Below are positions 40,897 to 50,641 of a stretch of 64,000 bases of DNA, piece by piece; position 1 is the stretch's first letter, and the number at the start of each line of letters is the position of its first letter. The stretch is taken from assembly GCF_003634105.1 (NCBI RefSeq), contig NZ_RBIQ01000009.1:124001-188000 (forward strand), written 5' to 3'. The DNA comes from Maribacter vaceletii. Its GTDB lineage: Bacteria; Bacteroidota; Bacteroidia; Flavobacteriales; Flavobacteriaceae. The notes below the pieces were generated by a model. It did not search any database. It saw only the letters and a program-made list of their open reading frames with translations, and was not told the DNA's origin. The translations under genes and the position numbers were made by a program.

Positions 40897-43095
40897 CTAA
40901 TTCGCTACTTCGCTAATAAATTTTAATCTATATAAACGCAATTCCTCGTCCTCATAATCCCCATCAAACTCTTTACTAGCCTCCTCTAAATCATCGGTTT
41001 CAGCCTCTAAAAAGTAATCGTGTATTTCTTCTTGCTGGTCATCATCTAAAATTTCATCAATCCAATAGCCTAAATTTAATTTAGTACCACTAAAAACAAT
41101 TTGCTCCATTTCTTTTATTAAGTCTGGAAGCTCTAACCCTTTGGCAGAAGCAATATCATCTAAAGACAACTTACGATCCACATTTTGTATTATATATAGC
41201 TTTAAAGCAGAATTTGCACCTGTACTTTTTACCACCAAATCATCTGGGCGAATAATATCATTATCTTCTACATAACTAGATATTAGCTCTATAAATGGTT
41301 TTCCGTATTTTTTTGCCTTCCCTTCTCCTACACCATGAATATTTAACATCTCTTCCATAGAGATAGGATATTTTAAAGCCATGTCGGCCAAAGAAGGGTC
41401 TTGAAAAACAACAAAAGGGGGTACATTTAATTTATCTGCTTGTGCTTTACGTAAATCTTTTAATTGCTTTAATAACTTCTCATCTGCTACACCTGCGGCT
41501 TTAGATGCACTAACAATTGCAGCATCGCTCTCTTCATTATACACATGATCCATAGTCATCATAAAAGACTCTGGCGTATCTAGATAGTCTTTCCCTTTTG
41601 GAGTTACTCTTAAAACCCCATACTGTTCTATTTCTTTTTTAAGATACCCTGCCACAAGTACTTGACGAATAAGTGCCATCCAATAACTTGTATCTTTATC
41701 TTTCCCTATACCAAAAAAAGGTTTTTCATTTGTTTTATGGGAAGATATTAATGCATTAACCTCTCCTATTATTGTTTTAACAATTTCTTTGGCCTTAAAC
41801 TTTTCACTTGTGCCTTGAACTACACTAAGGAGTTTTACTACATTCGATTTTGCTTCTTTTTTATCTTTAGGATTACGAGCATTATCATCCATATCTGCTC
41901 CTTCGCCATTTACCTCATCAAAAGATTCTCCAAAATAATGCAACATAAATTTACGCCTAGACATAGACGTTTCTGCATAGGCAACAACCTCTTGCAAAAG
42001 TGCATTTCCTATCTCTTGTTCTGCAACAGGCTTACCAGACATAAATTTCTCTAGTTTCTCTACATCTTTATAGGAATAAAAAGCAAGGCAATGTCCTTCT
42101 CCACCATCTCTTCCTGCCCGTCCTGTTTCTTGGTAATAACTCTCTATACTTTTAGGAATATCATTATGTATTACAAAACGAACATCTGGTTTATCTATAC
42201 CCATACCAAAGGCTATTGTTGCCACAACCACATCCACATCTTCCATAAGGAACATATCTTGGTATTTAGACCTTGTTTTTGCATCAAAGCCTGCATGATA
42301 CGGTACTGCGCTCACACCATTTACTTGTAATACTTGCGCTAATGCTTCTACTCGTTTTCTACTTAAACAATAAATAACTCCAGATTTACCTTCATTTTGT
42401 TTTACAAAACGAATAATATCGGCATCTACATTTTCTGTTTTTGTACGTATTTCATAAAATAAATTTGGCCTATTAAAAGATGCTTTAAATAATTGCGCAT
42501 CTGTAATGCCTAAATTTTTAATAATATCTTCTTGTACTTTTGGGGTGGCTGTAGCTGTAAGTCCAACAATGGGAATATTATCACCTAATCTCCCAACAAT
42601 ATTTCGTAAATTTCTGTATTCTGGTCTAAAGTCATGTCCCCATTCCGAAATACAATGTGCTTCATCTACAGCAACAAAAGAAATGGTTACGGAATTAAGG
42701 AACTCCACATATTCTTCCTTTGTTAAAGACTCTGGGGCAACATATAAAAGTTTTGTAACACCATTAGTTACATCTTCTTTTACTTGTTTTATTTCTGTTT
42801 TATTTAAAGAAGAATTTAATACATGCGCTATACCATGTTCCGAAGAGACACCTCTTATAGCATCTACTTGGTTTTTCATCAAAGCAATTAAAGGAGAAAC
42901 TACAATGGCTGTACCTTCTTTCATTAATGCTGGTAGTTGGTAACATAAAGATTTACCACCACCCGTTGGCATAATTACAAAAGCATTTTTGCCATCCAGA
43001 ATTTTTCTTATTACTTCTTCTTGTAAGCCTTTAAACTGATTAAATCCAAAATGCTTTTTTAGTGCAGCATGTATATCATCAACATTACGACTCAT
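40897..43095 (-). CDS. recQ: RecQ-family ATP-dependent DNA helicase
   Basis: This 732-residue 3'-5' DNA helicase acts in recombination and repair. Motif I is [17 protein letters not shown], motif [20 protein letters not shown], and motif [22 protein letters not shown] RecQ C-terminal winged-helix region and an HRDC domain follow ([24 protein letters not shown]). The zinc-binding cysteines that normally follow the helicase core are not visible: around [18 protein letters not shown] the sequence continues with acidic residues instead. The protein is longer at its C-terminus than E. coli RecQ (609). Confidence 0.93.
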   Translation of the reverse strand: MSRNVDDIHAALKKHFGFNQFKGLQEEVIRKILDGKNAFVIMPTGGGKSLCYQLPALMKEGTAIVVSPLIALMKNQVDAIRGVSSEHGIAHVLNSSLNKTEIKQVKEDVTNGVTKLLYVAPESLTKEEYVEFLNSVTISFVAVDEAHCISEWGHDFRPEYRNLRNIVGRLGDNIPIVGLTATATPKVQEDIIKNLGITDAQLFKASFNRPNLFYEIRTKTENVDADIIRFVKQNEGKSGVIYCLSRKRVEALAQVLQVNGVSAVPYHAGFDAKTRSKYQDMFLMEDVDVVVATIAFGMGIDKPDVRFVIHNDIPKSIESYYQETGRAGRDGGEGHCLAFYSYKDVEKLEKFMSGKPVAEQEIGNALLQEVVAYAETSMSRRKFMLHYFGESFDEVNGEGADMDDNARNPKDKKEAKSNVVKLLSVVQGTSEKFKAKEIVKTIIGEVNALISSHKTNEKPFFGIGKDKDTSYWMALIRQVLVAGYLKKEIEQYGVLRVTPKGKDYLDTPESFMMTMDHVYNEESDAAIVSASKAAGVADEKLLKQLKDLRKAQADKLNVPPFVVFQDPSLADMALKYPISMEEMLNIHGVGEGKAKKYGKPFIELISSYVEDNDIIRPDDLVVKSTGANSALKLYIIQNVDRKLSLDDIASAKGLELPDLIKEMEQIVFSGTKLNLGYWIDEILDDDQQEEIHDYFLEAETDDLEEASKEFDGDYEDEELRLYRLKFISEVAN

Positions 43096-43213
43096 AATTA
43101 TCTATTGTCATTTTTCACTTAATCCTGTGAATATTATCACAGGAATTTAATAAATTATACTTTTAAAACCTAGCTACTAAATAAAACAAAGCTAATTTCT
43201 ATTTTATAAAATA

Positions 43214-43242
43214 TTGTATAAAATTAAGTTTGCTTAATTTTG
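43214..43242 (+). promoter_or_regulatory. Promoter of the kdsD-tatC-lptB cluster
   Basis: TTG at 43214-43216 and TAATTTTG at 43235-43242, 18 bases apart, match the Bacteroidota -33/-7 promoter pattern (TTG, ~19 bases, TAnnTTTG). It lies about 60 bases before the TTG start of kdsD. Confidence 0.7.
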
Positions 43243-43300
43243 CAGTTCTTAAAGATAATACATTCTTTTAGGAATACAATCCTTTTAATTACACATTACA

Positions 43301-44266
43301 TTGAACAATACAAAAGCTATACTAGATTTAGCAAAAAAAACAATAGACCTGCAGAGTAAAGCTATAGGCAACATTACTAGTTTACTAGATGCAAATTTTG
43401 CAGATGCTGTAAATGCAATTATGGAAGCCAAAGGCAGAGTAATTGTTACAGGAATAGGAAAAAGTGCCATTATTGCAAGTAAAATTGTAGCTACTTTTAA
43501 TTCTACTGGAACTCCTGCTATTTTTATGCATGCCGCAGATGCTATTCATGGCGATTTAGGAACAGTACAAGATAATGACGTTGTTATTTGTATTTCTAAA
43601 AGCGGTAATACACCAGAAATAAAAGTGTTAGTACCTTTAATAAAAAGAGGTAACAATAAACTAATAGGAATTACTGGTAATACAGAATCTTTTTTGGCGC
43701 AACAAGCTAATTTTGTTCTAAATACTTTTGTAGAAAAAGAAGCTTGTCCAAATAATTTAGCACCAACAACTAGCACTACCACACAATTAGTAATGGGTGA
43801 TGCTTTAGCAATATGCCTTTTAGAATTAAAAGGATTTAGTAGTACTGATTTTGCAAAATACCATCCAGGTGGCGCATTAGGAAAAAAACTATATTTACGT
43901 GTAGCTGACATTGTAAATAACAATGAAAAACCACAGGTTGATATTGATGCCGATATAAAAGAGGTTATTGTAGAAATATCTAAAAAAATGCTTGGAGCCA
44001 CTGCTGTTTTAAAGGAAAATAAAATTATTGGCATTGTAACGGATGGAGATATTAGAAGAATGCTTAATAAACATGACTCTATTAAAGGGCTCACTGCAAA
44101 AGACATAATGACCACTTCTCCAAAAACAATAGAAACAAGTGTGCTTGCAATTAAAGCTTTAGAGACTATGCAAAATAGTGGTATTTCTCAATTACTAGCT
44201 ATTAAAGACAACACATACCAAGGCGTTGTTCATTTACATAATTTAATAAACGAAGGCATATTATAA
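43301..44266 (+). CDS. kdsD: D-arabinose-5-phosphate isomerase (KdsD/KpsF family)
   Basis: This 321-residue enzyme converts ribulose 5-phosphate to arabinose 5-phosphate, the first step of Kdo synthesis for lipopolysaccharide. An N-terminal SIS domain (about 20-190) has GIGKSAIIASKIVATFNSTG, ISKSGNTPEI and KYHPGGALGKKL. Two CBS domains follow (about 200-321; VLKENKIIGIVTDGDIRRML). The start is a TTG at 43301, as no in-frame ATG lies nearby upstream. It shares a one-base overlap with tatC (TAATG), so the two are coupled. Confidence 0.93.
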   Translation: MNNTKAILDLAKKTIDLQSKAIGNITSLLDANFADAVNAIMEAKGRVIVTGIGKSAIIASKIVATFNSTGTPAIFMHAADAIHGDLGTVQDNDVVICISKSGNTPEIKVLVPLIKRGNNKLIGITGNTESFLAQQANFVLNTFVEKEACPNNLAPTTSTTTQLVMGDALAICLLELKGFSSTDFAKYHPGGALGKKLYLRVADIVNNNEKPQVDIDADIKEVIVEISKKMLGATAVLKENKIIGIVTDGDIRRMLNKHDSIKGLTAKDIMTTSPKTIETSVLAIKALETMQNSGISQLLAIKDNTYQGVVHLHNLINEGIL

Positions 44267-45108
44267 TGAGTAACAAAAAAAAAGAAACTCCTGCAGAAAT
44301 GTCTTTTTTAGACCATTTAGAAGAGTTACGATGGCACCTAATACGAAGTACTTTAGCAGTAGTAATTATAGGGAGTCTTGCTTTCTTATTTAGAGGATTT
44401 GTTTTTGATACGGTTATCTTTGGCCCTAAGAAAATGGACTTCCCTACCTATAGGCTGTTTTGTGAAATAGCTACATATTTAGGCTTTGATTCTGATTTTT
44501 GTGCCGATAAATTACCTTTTACCATACAAAGTAGGTTAATGTCTGGGCAATTCTCCGCACATATTTGGACCTCTATCTGGGCTGGTTTTATAGTTGGCTT
44601 TCCATATATTTTATATGAAATGTGGAAATTTATTAGCCCAGGGTTATATGAGAAAGAACGTAGAAACTCTAAAGGATTTATTTTTATAGCCTCCTTTTTA
44701 TTTTTTCTAGGAGTTTTATTTGGATACTATATTGTAGCCCCGTTATCTATTAATTTTTTAGGAACCTACCAAGTAAGTGAAGAAGTACTAAATGAGTTTG
44801 ATTTAAGCTCCTTTATTGCTACAGTACGATCCTCTGTTATAGCATGTGGTATTCTTTTTGAATTACCAATTATCATTTATTTTTTAACTAAAATAGGTAT
44901 AGTTACTCCAGAGATTATGAAAAAATATAGAAAAATAGCTTTGGTTGTTGTCCTTATACTTTCTGCTGTTATTACACCTCCAGATGTTGCTAGCCAAATT
45001 ATTGTTGCGGTACCAGTTTTAATTTTATATCAGGTAAGTATTTATATTTCTTCTTATGTATTAAAAAAAGAAGCTAAGAAGGCAAAGAAAAACTTAAAAA
45101 CAAATTAA
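44266..45108 (+). CDS. tatC: Twin-arginine translocase subunit TatC
   Basis: This 280-residue inner membrane protein is the receptor core of the Tat system, which exports folded proteins. It has six membrane helices and the family's N-terminal motif (MSFLDHLEELRWHLIRS). Other family segments are LYEMWKFISPGLYEKERR, FELPIIIYFLTKIGIVTPEIMKKYRK and the TPPDVASQIIVAVPVLILYQ end. It has an extended first periplasmic loop with two cysteines. The tatA/tatB genes are not adjacent. It is coupled to kdsD and precedes lptB. Confidence 0.95.
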   Translation: MSNKKKETPAEMSFLDHLEELRWHLIRSTLAVVIIGSLAFLFRGFVFDTVIFGPKKMDFPTYRLFCEIATYLGFDSDFCADKLPFTIQSRLMSGQFSAHIWTSIWAGFIVGFPYILYEMWKFISPGLYEKERRNSKGFIFIASFLFFLGVLFGYYIVAPLSINFLGTYQVSEEVLNEFDLSSFIATVRSSVIACGILFELPIIIYFLTKIGIVTPEIMKKYRKIALVVVLILSAVITPPDVASQIIVAVPVLILYQVSIYISSYVLKKEAKKAKKNLKTN

Positions 45109-45182
45109 GCCTATACTAAGGAATAGGTTAAAAATTACATAAATTCTTTTGATGCTAACCAAATAGAATTAGATTTGAAACT

Positions 45183-45923
45183 ATGAAGCTAAGAGCAGAT
45201 AATATCATGAAAGCCTATCGTGGGCGCCAAGTTGTTAAAGGTATTTCTTTAGAAGTAAACCAAGGAGAAATTGTTGGTCTACTTGGTCCAAATGGCGCAG
45301 GAAAAACCACTTCTTTTTATATGATTGTTGGCCTTGTTAAGCCAAATAGCGGTAAAATCTACTTGGACGATATGGAAATTACCAATTTTCCTATGTACAA
45401 AAGAGCGCAAAATGGTATTGGTTATTTAGCACAAGAAGCATCTGTTTTTAGAAAACTAAGTATTGAAAAAAATATTCTTAGCGTTTTGCAACTTACCAAA
45501 CTAAGCAAAAAAGAGCAGCACATGAAAATGGAGTCGCTTATTGAAGAGTTTAGCCTTGGACACATTCGTAAAAACCGTGGCGACTTACTTTCTGGTGGAG
45601 AACGTAGACGTACCGAGATTGCAAGAGCTTTAGCAACCGACCCTAAATTTATATTACTAGATGAGCCTTTTGCAGGTGTGGACCCTGTTGCCGTAGAAGA
45701 CATACAACGTATTGTAGCACATTTAAAAGATAAAAATATAGGTATTTTAATTACAGACCACAACGTACAGGAAACACTTGCTATTACAGAACGGTCTTAC
45801 CTTATGTTTGAAGGTGGAATATTAAAGTCTGGAATTCCTGAAGATTTAGCTGCAGATGAAATGGTACGTAAAGTATACCTTGGACAAAACTTTGAATTAC
45901 GTAAAAAGAAGTTAGATTTTTAA
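45183..45923 (+). CDS. lptB: LPS export ABC transporter ATP-binding protein LptB
   Basis: This 246-residue ATPase powers extraction of lipopolysaccharide from the inner membrane with LptFGC. Walker A is [11 protein letters not shown], the signature [17 protein letters not shown], and Walker [21 protein letters not shown]. The [20 protein letters not shown] opening and the [20 protein letters not shown]-loop are LptB-specific. It is in the same cluster as kdsD, linking Kdo synthesis and LPS export. Confidence 0.95.
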   Translation: MKLRADNIMKAYRGRQVVKGISLEVNQGEIVGLLGPNGAGKTTSFYMIVGLVKPNSGKIYLDDMEITNFPMYKRAQNGIGYLAQEASVFRKLSIEKNILSVLQLTKLSKKEQHMKMESLIEEFSLGHIRKNRGDLLSGGERRRTEIARALATDPKFILLDEPFAGVDPVAVEDIQRIVAHLKDKNIGILITDHNVQETLAITERSYLMFEGGILKSGIPEDLAADEMVRKVYLGQNFELRKKKLDF

Positions 45924-45958
45924 AGGCTTAAATTTTCTAGCTGAAAAGAATAAATTTC

Positions 45959-46648
45959 ATGGATAATTTTGAACAAACATTAAAAAATCCTGTTTGGCAT
46001 GCATTAAATGAAGCCCATAAAAAATTTGTAATAACTTTAAATGGAGTTAGATTTTACAATCCAAAAATCTGTTCTTTTGGGGCTTTTGAGGACCCAGAAA
46101 AAACTAGTAAAGCATTAAACGAATATGCTAAACTTACGAATTATTTTTTTCTGGTTTCAGAAAACACAGACCCTAAATTTGATGAAGATTTTGTGGTTTT
46201 AGAACGTAAAATTGAAGGCGTACAAATGGTTTTAAAAGGTGCTTTAGAAGATTGCAACATTACCGAAGAAATTGTACCTCTCACGGAAAAACATGTAGAC
46301 AAAATTTACGATTTAATATGGCTAGTTATGCCTGGGTATTACAAAAAAAGAAGCTTTGATATGGGTTCTTATTTTGGTATTTTTATAGACAATAAATTAG
46401 TTGCTGTAACAGGGCAACGCATACAAACTAATAGCTTTATTGAGGTTAGTGGTGTAGTTACGCATCCTGATTACACAAGACGTGGTCTTGCTAAACAACT
46501 GGTAGCATATACTACAAAAGAAATTTTAAAAACAAGAAAAAAAGCAATTTTACATACTACAAAAGGTAATGGGGCAATTAAACTTTATGAAAAACTAGGA
46601 TATACATTAACTAGAGAAATGAACTGGTGGTATTTTCATAAAAAATAA
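45959..46648 (+). CDS. GNAT-family N-acetyltransferase
   Basis: This 229-residue protein has an N-terminal domain of unknown role (about 1-105) followed by a GNAT fold with the acetyl-CoA loop (VVTHPDYTRRGLAKQLVAYTTKEIL) and the end strand ILHTTKGNGAIKLYEKLGY. The FR47-like build, with a long N-terminal half, is common in Bacteroidota. The acceptor is unknown. It lies 35 bases after lptB and may be co-transcribed. Confidence 0.85.
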   Translation: MDNFEQTLKNPVWHALNEAHKKFVITLNGVRFYNPKICSFGAFEDPEKTSKALNEYAKLTNYFFLVSENTDPKFDEDFVVLERKIEGVQMVLKGALEDCNITEEIVPLTEKHVDKIYDLIWLVMPGYYKKRSFDMGSYFGIFIDNKLVAVTGQRIQTNSFIEVSGVVTHPDYTRRGLAKQLVAYTTKEILKTRKKAILHTTKGNGAIKLYEKLGYTLTREMNWWYFHKK

Positions 46649-46675
46649 CATTTGCTCCTAAATCAATATTTAAAT

Positions 46676-47653
46676 CTACCCCCATCTTTTTAAACGCCAA
46701 TCTTTTTGTTTTTCTTTAGATAAGAAAGTCCAAATTACTACCCTACTTATTTTATTACCTTGTCCCATAGGTAAAGTACCAACTTCTTTTGCTTCTACTT
46801 TTTCTAGCAACTTATGTACTATTGGCAGGTTAGATTCTTTAGATACTAAGGTAGAAAACCACAAACATGAATTTGCAAATTGCCTACTTTGGTAAATCAT
46901 ATCTTTTACAAATTTCATTTCACCTCCATCACACCATAACTCGTTTGCTTGTCCACCAAAATTAAGAGTAGGTTTCGCTTTTTTATCTCCTCGTAAATTT
47001 TTTAATTTTCTTCTTGTTCCTTTTTGCGCTTCTTCTATAGAACCATGAAAAGGAGGGTTACATACAGTTAAATCAAACAACTCCCCTTCTTTAATAATTC
47101 CTTTAAAAAAATCTCTAGAACTACTTTGCTTTCGCAATTCTACTTTTCCACTTAAATGCGCATTTTTTGCAATAATATTCTCTGCAACTTCTATTGCATT
47201 TTTATCAATATCAGAACCAATAAAATTCCAACCATATTCTGCTTCTCCAATAATAGGGTAAATACAATTAGCTCCTACTCCTATATCTAAACATTTAATT
47301 TTGCTATTTTTCTTAACATCTCCCTCTAACATTTCCGGAATATCTCTGTATAATACATCTGCCACATTATGTATGTAATCTGCCCTTCCAGGAATAGGCG
47401 GACATAAAAAGTTAGATGGAATCTCCCAAAAACTAATCTTGTAATAATGCATTAACAAAGCAGTATTTAACATCTTTACCGCTTGTGGGTCAAAAAAATT
47501 AATAGATAAGTCGTTATATGCATTAGGTTGCACAAAAGGTTTTAAATCTGGAAAACTTATAATTAGAGCTTCAAAATCATAACGATTTCTGTGCTTACTT
47601 CTAATATGCAGCGTAGCTTTTTCTTTGGGGTGCTTTCTTTTTACTCCTCCCAT
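46676..47653 (-). CDS. rlmF: 23S rRNA (adenine-N6)-methyltransferase RlmF
   Basis: This 325-residue methyltransferase modifies A1618 (E. coli numbering) of 23S rRNA. The SAM site is LDIGVGANCIYPIIG and the adenine-N6 catalytic motif is CNPPFHGS. The N-terminal block LHIRSKHRNRYDFEALI and the DIPEMLEGDV segment are characteristic of RlmF. It overlaps the hydrolase gene upstream by one base. Confidence 0.94.
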   Translation of the reverse strand: MGGVKRKHPKEKATLHIRSKHRNRYDFEALIISFPDLKPFVQPNAYNDLSINFFDPQAVKMLNTALLMHYYKISFWEIPSNFLCPPIPGRADYIHNVADVLYRDIPEMLEGDVKKNSKIKCLDIGVGANCIYPIIGEAEYGWNFIGSDIDKNAIEVAENIIAKNAHLSGKVELRKQSSSRDFFKGIIKEGELFDLTVCNPPFHGSIEEAQKGTRRKLKNLRGDKKAKPTLNFGGQANELWCDGGEMKFVKDMIYQSRQFANSCLWFSTLVSKESNLPIVHKLLEKVEAKEVGTLPMGQGNKISRVVIWTFLSKEKQKDWRLKRWG

Positions 47654-48540
47654 TAATTCCTCTTCATTTGTTCCTCGAAAAATAAAACAGCTTTATCTAA
47701 AGTTAGCTTCATTAATTCTTTATTGTGCCAAAATCCATGTGGTGCTCTTGGTAAAGAAACCAACTCACAATACACATCATATTCAGATAACTTAGCCACA
47801 CTGTTTACAGATTGCTTAAAAGGAACAATCTTATCTGCACTACTATGTATAAATAACATTGGTGAAGATGTTTTACTAATATGAAAATATGGGGAAGCTA
47901 ATTTCCAAATATCTTTATTCTCCGTATATGAAACTCCTAACCATTCTGTTAAAGGTCCACTTTCTGGAACTAAAGAAAAATCTGCATCTGCCGCCAAAAT
48001 TACTGCAGCATTAACTTTAAAATCATTAGGATTACCAACAGGATTTAGCGGGGATATTTCATTTGTTGTTGCAAGCATCATTGCCAAATGCGCTCCCGCC
48101 GATCCTCCTAAAACACCAACTGCATTAGCATTTAATTTATATTCTTTGGCGTTTTCTTTTACCCATTGCACAGCTGCTTTAGCATCTATAACAGCTCCTG
48201 GAAAAAGCGCTTCTTTTGTGGTTCTATACTCTATACATGCTGCTGCAAATCCTCTTTTTGCTATTTCCTTAGCTATTTTTGCAAACCCATCTTTGTCTCC
48301 AACTTTAAAACCGCCACCTCTAATTATTACAATAGTTCTTAATTTCCCATCAAAAACTTTTGGTTTATATAAATCTAATAACAATGTATCATTTTTATAA
48401 GTTGCATACCTAATATCTTTTACAACATCTATAGAAGTCTCTATTGCTAATGAATCTTTTTGAGAAAAAACAAAGCTAAATACAAAACAAAAAAGCAAGG
48501 TAATTACAAATTGAAACTTACGTTTAATTACTTCTTTCAT
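47653..48540 (-). CDS. Secreted alpha/beta hydrolase (esterase-like)
   Basis: This 295-residue alpha/beta hydrolase is read from ATG 48538-48540, which gives a clean signal peptide (MKEVIKRKFQFVITLLFCF, cleavage near FSQKD); a longer ORF starts at 48576. The oxyanion motif is IRGGGFKVGD and the nucleophile elbow GGSAGAHLAMM, with Asp and His expected near FIHSSADKIVPF and PRAPHGFW. It resembles the BD-FAE/carbohydrate esterase group, which removes ester groups from glycans. The substrate is unknown. It overlaps rlmF by one base. Confidence 0.85.
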   Translation of the reverse strand: MKEVIKRKFQFVITLLFCFVFSFVFSQKDSLAIETSIDVVKDIRYATYKNDTLLLDLYKPKVFDGKLRTIVIIRGGGFKVGDKDGFAKIAKEIAKRGFAAACIEYRTTKEALFPGAVIDAKAAVQWVKENAKEYKLNANAVGVLGGSAGAHLAMMLATTNEISPLNPVGNPNDFKVNAAVILAADADFSLVPESGPLTEWLGVSYTENKDIWKLASPYFHISKTSSPMLFIHSSADKIVPFKQSVNSVAKLSEYDVYCELVSLPRAPHGFWHNKELMKLTLDKAVLFFEEQMKRN

Positions 48541-48589
48541 AAATAACAAATCATTTATTAATACTCTCATAATCACCTACAAATTAAAT

Positions 48590-49345
48590 TTATTTATTGG
48601 AACTTAAATTTGAAATAAAAGAACTAGCAACATAAAAAATAATAACAAATGGTATTGCTAAAAACTGTAATGTTAGTATTAAAACCAAACTTATAATTAT
48701 GAATATATAGCGTAAAGCGTTATCCTTAAAACTCCAATTTTTAAATTTAAGAGCAAATAGAGAAATATTAGCATTTAAAAGATAGGTACTAAGTATAGTG
48801 ATGCTAACTAAAAACCATTGATTTAAAATTATACTATTTAAGAAGTCATTATTATGGTGCAAAAGTATTAAAGGCAAAGACAATATTAATAAAGCATTTG
48901 CCGGTGTTGGGAGCCCTGTAAAGGAAGTAACTTGATTTTCATCAACATTAAATTTTGCCAACCTATAAGCAGATGCTAAAGTAATTAAGAACCCTAAAAA
49001 AGGCAAAGGCGAAACTTTTAATCCCACCAAAAAAGTAGCATCAGACGCTTGTGTTGCCATATCTACATTCCACCCGCCAGACATAGACATTGCTAATAAT
49101 TGAAACATTACAATACCAGGAACTAAACCACTAGTAACCATATCTGCAAGGGAATCTAACTGTAACCCCAAAACACTTTGAACGTTTAGAACACGAGCCA
49201 CTAAACCATCAAAAAAGTCAAAAAATATACCCAAAAAAACAAATAAAGCAGCAAGCTCTAATTGATTTAAAACAGCAAAAATTACCGCTACACAACCACA
49301 AAATAAATTACCTAAGGTTATTAAATTAGGAATATGTTTTTTCAT
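48590..49345 (-). CDS. pssA: CDP-diacylglycerol-serine O-phosphatidyltransferase
   Basis: This 251-residue integral membrane enzyme makes phosphatidylserine, the precursor of phosphatidylethanolamine. The CDP-alcohol phosphotransferase motif is complete: DFFDGLVARVLNVQSVLG followed by LQLDSLADMVTSG, with the DG-AR-G-D-D pattern. It has about eight hydrophobic segments. Opening IPNLITLGNLFCGC is typical. It reads away from the DUF4105 gene; the short gap holds both promoters. Confidence 0.95.
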   Translation of the reverse strand: MKKHIPNLITLGNLFCGCVAVIFAVLNQLELAALFVFLGIFFDFFDGLVARVLNVQSVLGLQLDSLADMVTSGLVPGIVMFQLLAMSMSGGWNVDMATQASDATFLVGLKVSPLPFLGFLITLASAYRLAKFNVDENQVTSFTGLPTPANALLILSLPLILLHHNNDFLNSIILNQWFLVSITILSTYLLNANISLFALKFKNWSFKDNALRYIFIIISLVLILTLQFLAIPFVIIFYVASSFISNLSSNK

Positions 49346-49444
49346 CTTTTTGTATACTTTACGTAAAAGTAATACATTTTTTCAGGAATAGTATTTGTTC
49401 CTAAATTATTCAGATATTTGCAGTACATTAACTATACCCTAATC

Positions 49445-50626
49445 ATGTTTATTAAAAAATTATTATTTTGTTTTGTTGTTCTTTACAGCACTTTTAACAG
49501 TGCTCAAAACAAAATAGAATTATCTCCTTTATCTAAAGTTAGCCTATTAACTATAGGCCCTCAAGAAGAACTTAGCTCTAAATTTGGACATAGTGCTTTT
49601 AGAATACAAGACCCTACATTAGGAATAGATGTTACCTATAATTATGGGATGTTTGATTTTAGTGACCCCTATTTCTATTTTAAATTTACTACGGGAAAAT
49701 TACCTTATAAAATTGGCAGACACTCATTTGATAATTTTATATACACCTATAAGATTGAAAACAAATGGGTAAAAGAGCAGCATTTAGCTTTAAATTTAAA
49801 AGAGAAAAACAATTTAATAGCTTTTTTAGAAAACAATTTACTCCCAGAGAACAAGTATTATAAATATGATTTCTTGTTTGATAATTGTGCCACTAAAATT
49901 CCTGAAGTTTTAAATAAAGTAACCCAAAATAATTTACTGTATAGCTACCCCCATTTAAAAAAGAAAAAAACGTTTAGAGATTTAATACATGAGTTTTTAG
50001 TTATAAATGAATGGGCAACTTTTGGGATAGATTTAGCTCTAGGATCTGTAATTGATAAGAAAGCAAGTTCTTTAGAACATCAATTCTTACCATTATACGT
50101 GTATCATCAACTAGAACATACTACAAAAAAAGATGGTACTCCATTGGTTTCTAAAACTGCTATGATTTTAAAATCTAAAGCAGAAGAAAAAAACAATTTA
50201 TTTATTCTAAGTCCTATTTTTTGGCTAGGGATAATTCTAATAGCAACAAGTAGTATTACTATTAAAGATTACTTCTCTAAAAAAAGAACAAAATGGTTAG
50301 ATGTTTTTCTTTTCACTGCAACTGGCCTTGCTGGTATAGTAATACTTTTTCTATGGTTTGGTACGGACCATACTGCAACTGCATGGAATTTTAATTTCTT
50401 ATGGGCATTTCCTGTAAACTTATATTTTGCATTTTTAGTGAGAAAAAATAAACTTCCAGAAAACATAAAACTATACGTAATTATTCTTTTATCATTAATA
50501 TTAGTTACCATGTTTTTATGGGTTGCAAAAATACAAGTATTCTCTCCTATCTTAATTTTTATACTACTTTCGTTAATAATAAGATACCTTTACATACTTT
50601 TTTATTTAAGACACTCCCATACTTAA
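49445..50626 (+). CDS. DUF4105-family membrane protein
   Basis: This protein is 393 residues from ATG 49445, chosen because it gives a standard signal peptide (MFIKKLLFCFVVLYSTFNS, cleavage near SAQ); the ORF extends 9 codons upstream. The large N-terminal domain carries DUF4105 motifs (LLTIGPQEELSSKFGHSAFRI, YNYGMFDF, YDFLFDNCATKIPEVL). The C-terminus has several membrane helices. DUF4105 has a conserved Asn-Cys that suggests a cysteine peptidase-like fold, but activity is not established. It is followed closely by the ABC-F gene. Confidence 0.88.
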   Translation: MFIKKLLFCFVVLYSTFNSAQNKIELSPLSKVSLLTIGPQEELSSKFGHSAFRIQDPTLGIDVTYNYGMFDFSDPYFYFKFTTGKLPYKIGRHSFDNFIYTYKIENKWVKEQHLALNLKEKNNLIAFLENNLLPENKYYKYDFLFDNCATKIPEVLNKVTQNNLLYSYPHLKKKKTFRDLIHEFLVINEWATFGIDLALGSVIDKKASSLEHQFLPLYVYHQLEHTTKKDGTPLVSKTAMILKSKAEEKNNLFILSPIFWLGIILIATSSITIKDYFSKKRTKWLDVFLFTATGLAGIVILFLWFGTDHTATAWNFNFLWAFPVNLYFAFLVRKNKLPENIKLYVIILLSLILVTMFLWVAKIQVFSPILIFILLSLIIRYLYILFYLRHSHT

Positions 50627-50641
50627 TACTAGTTTTAAAAC

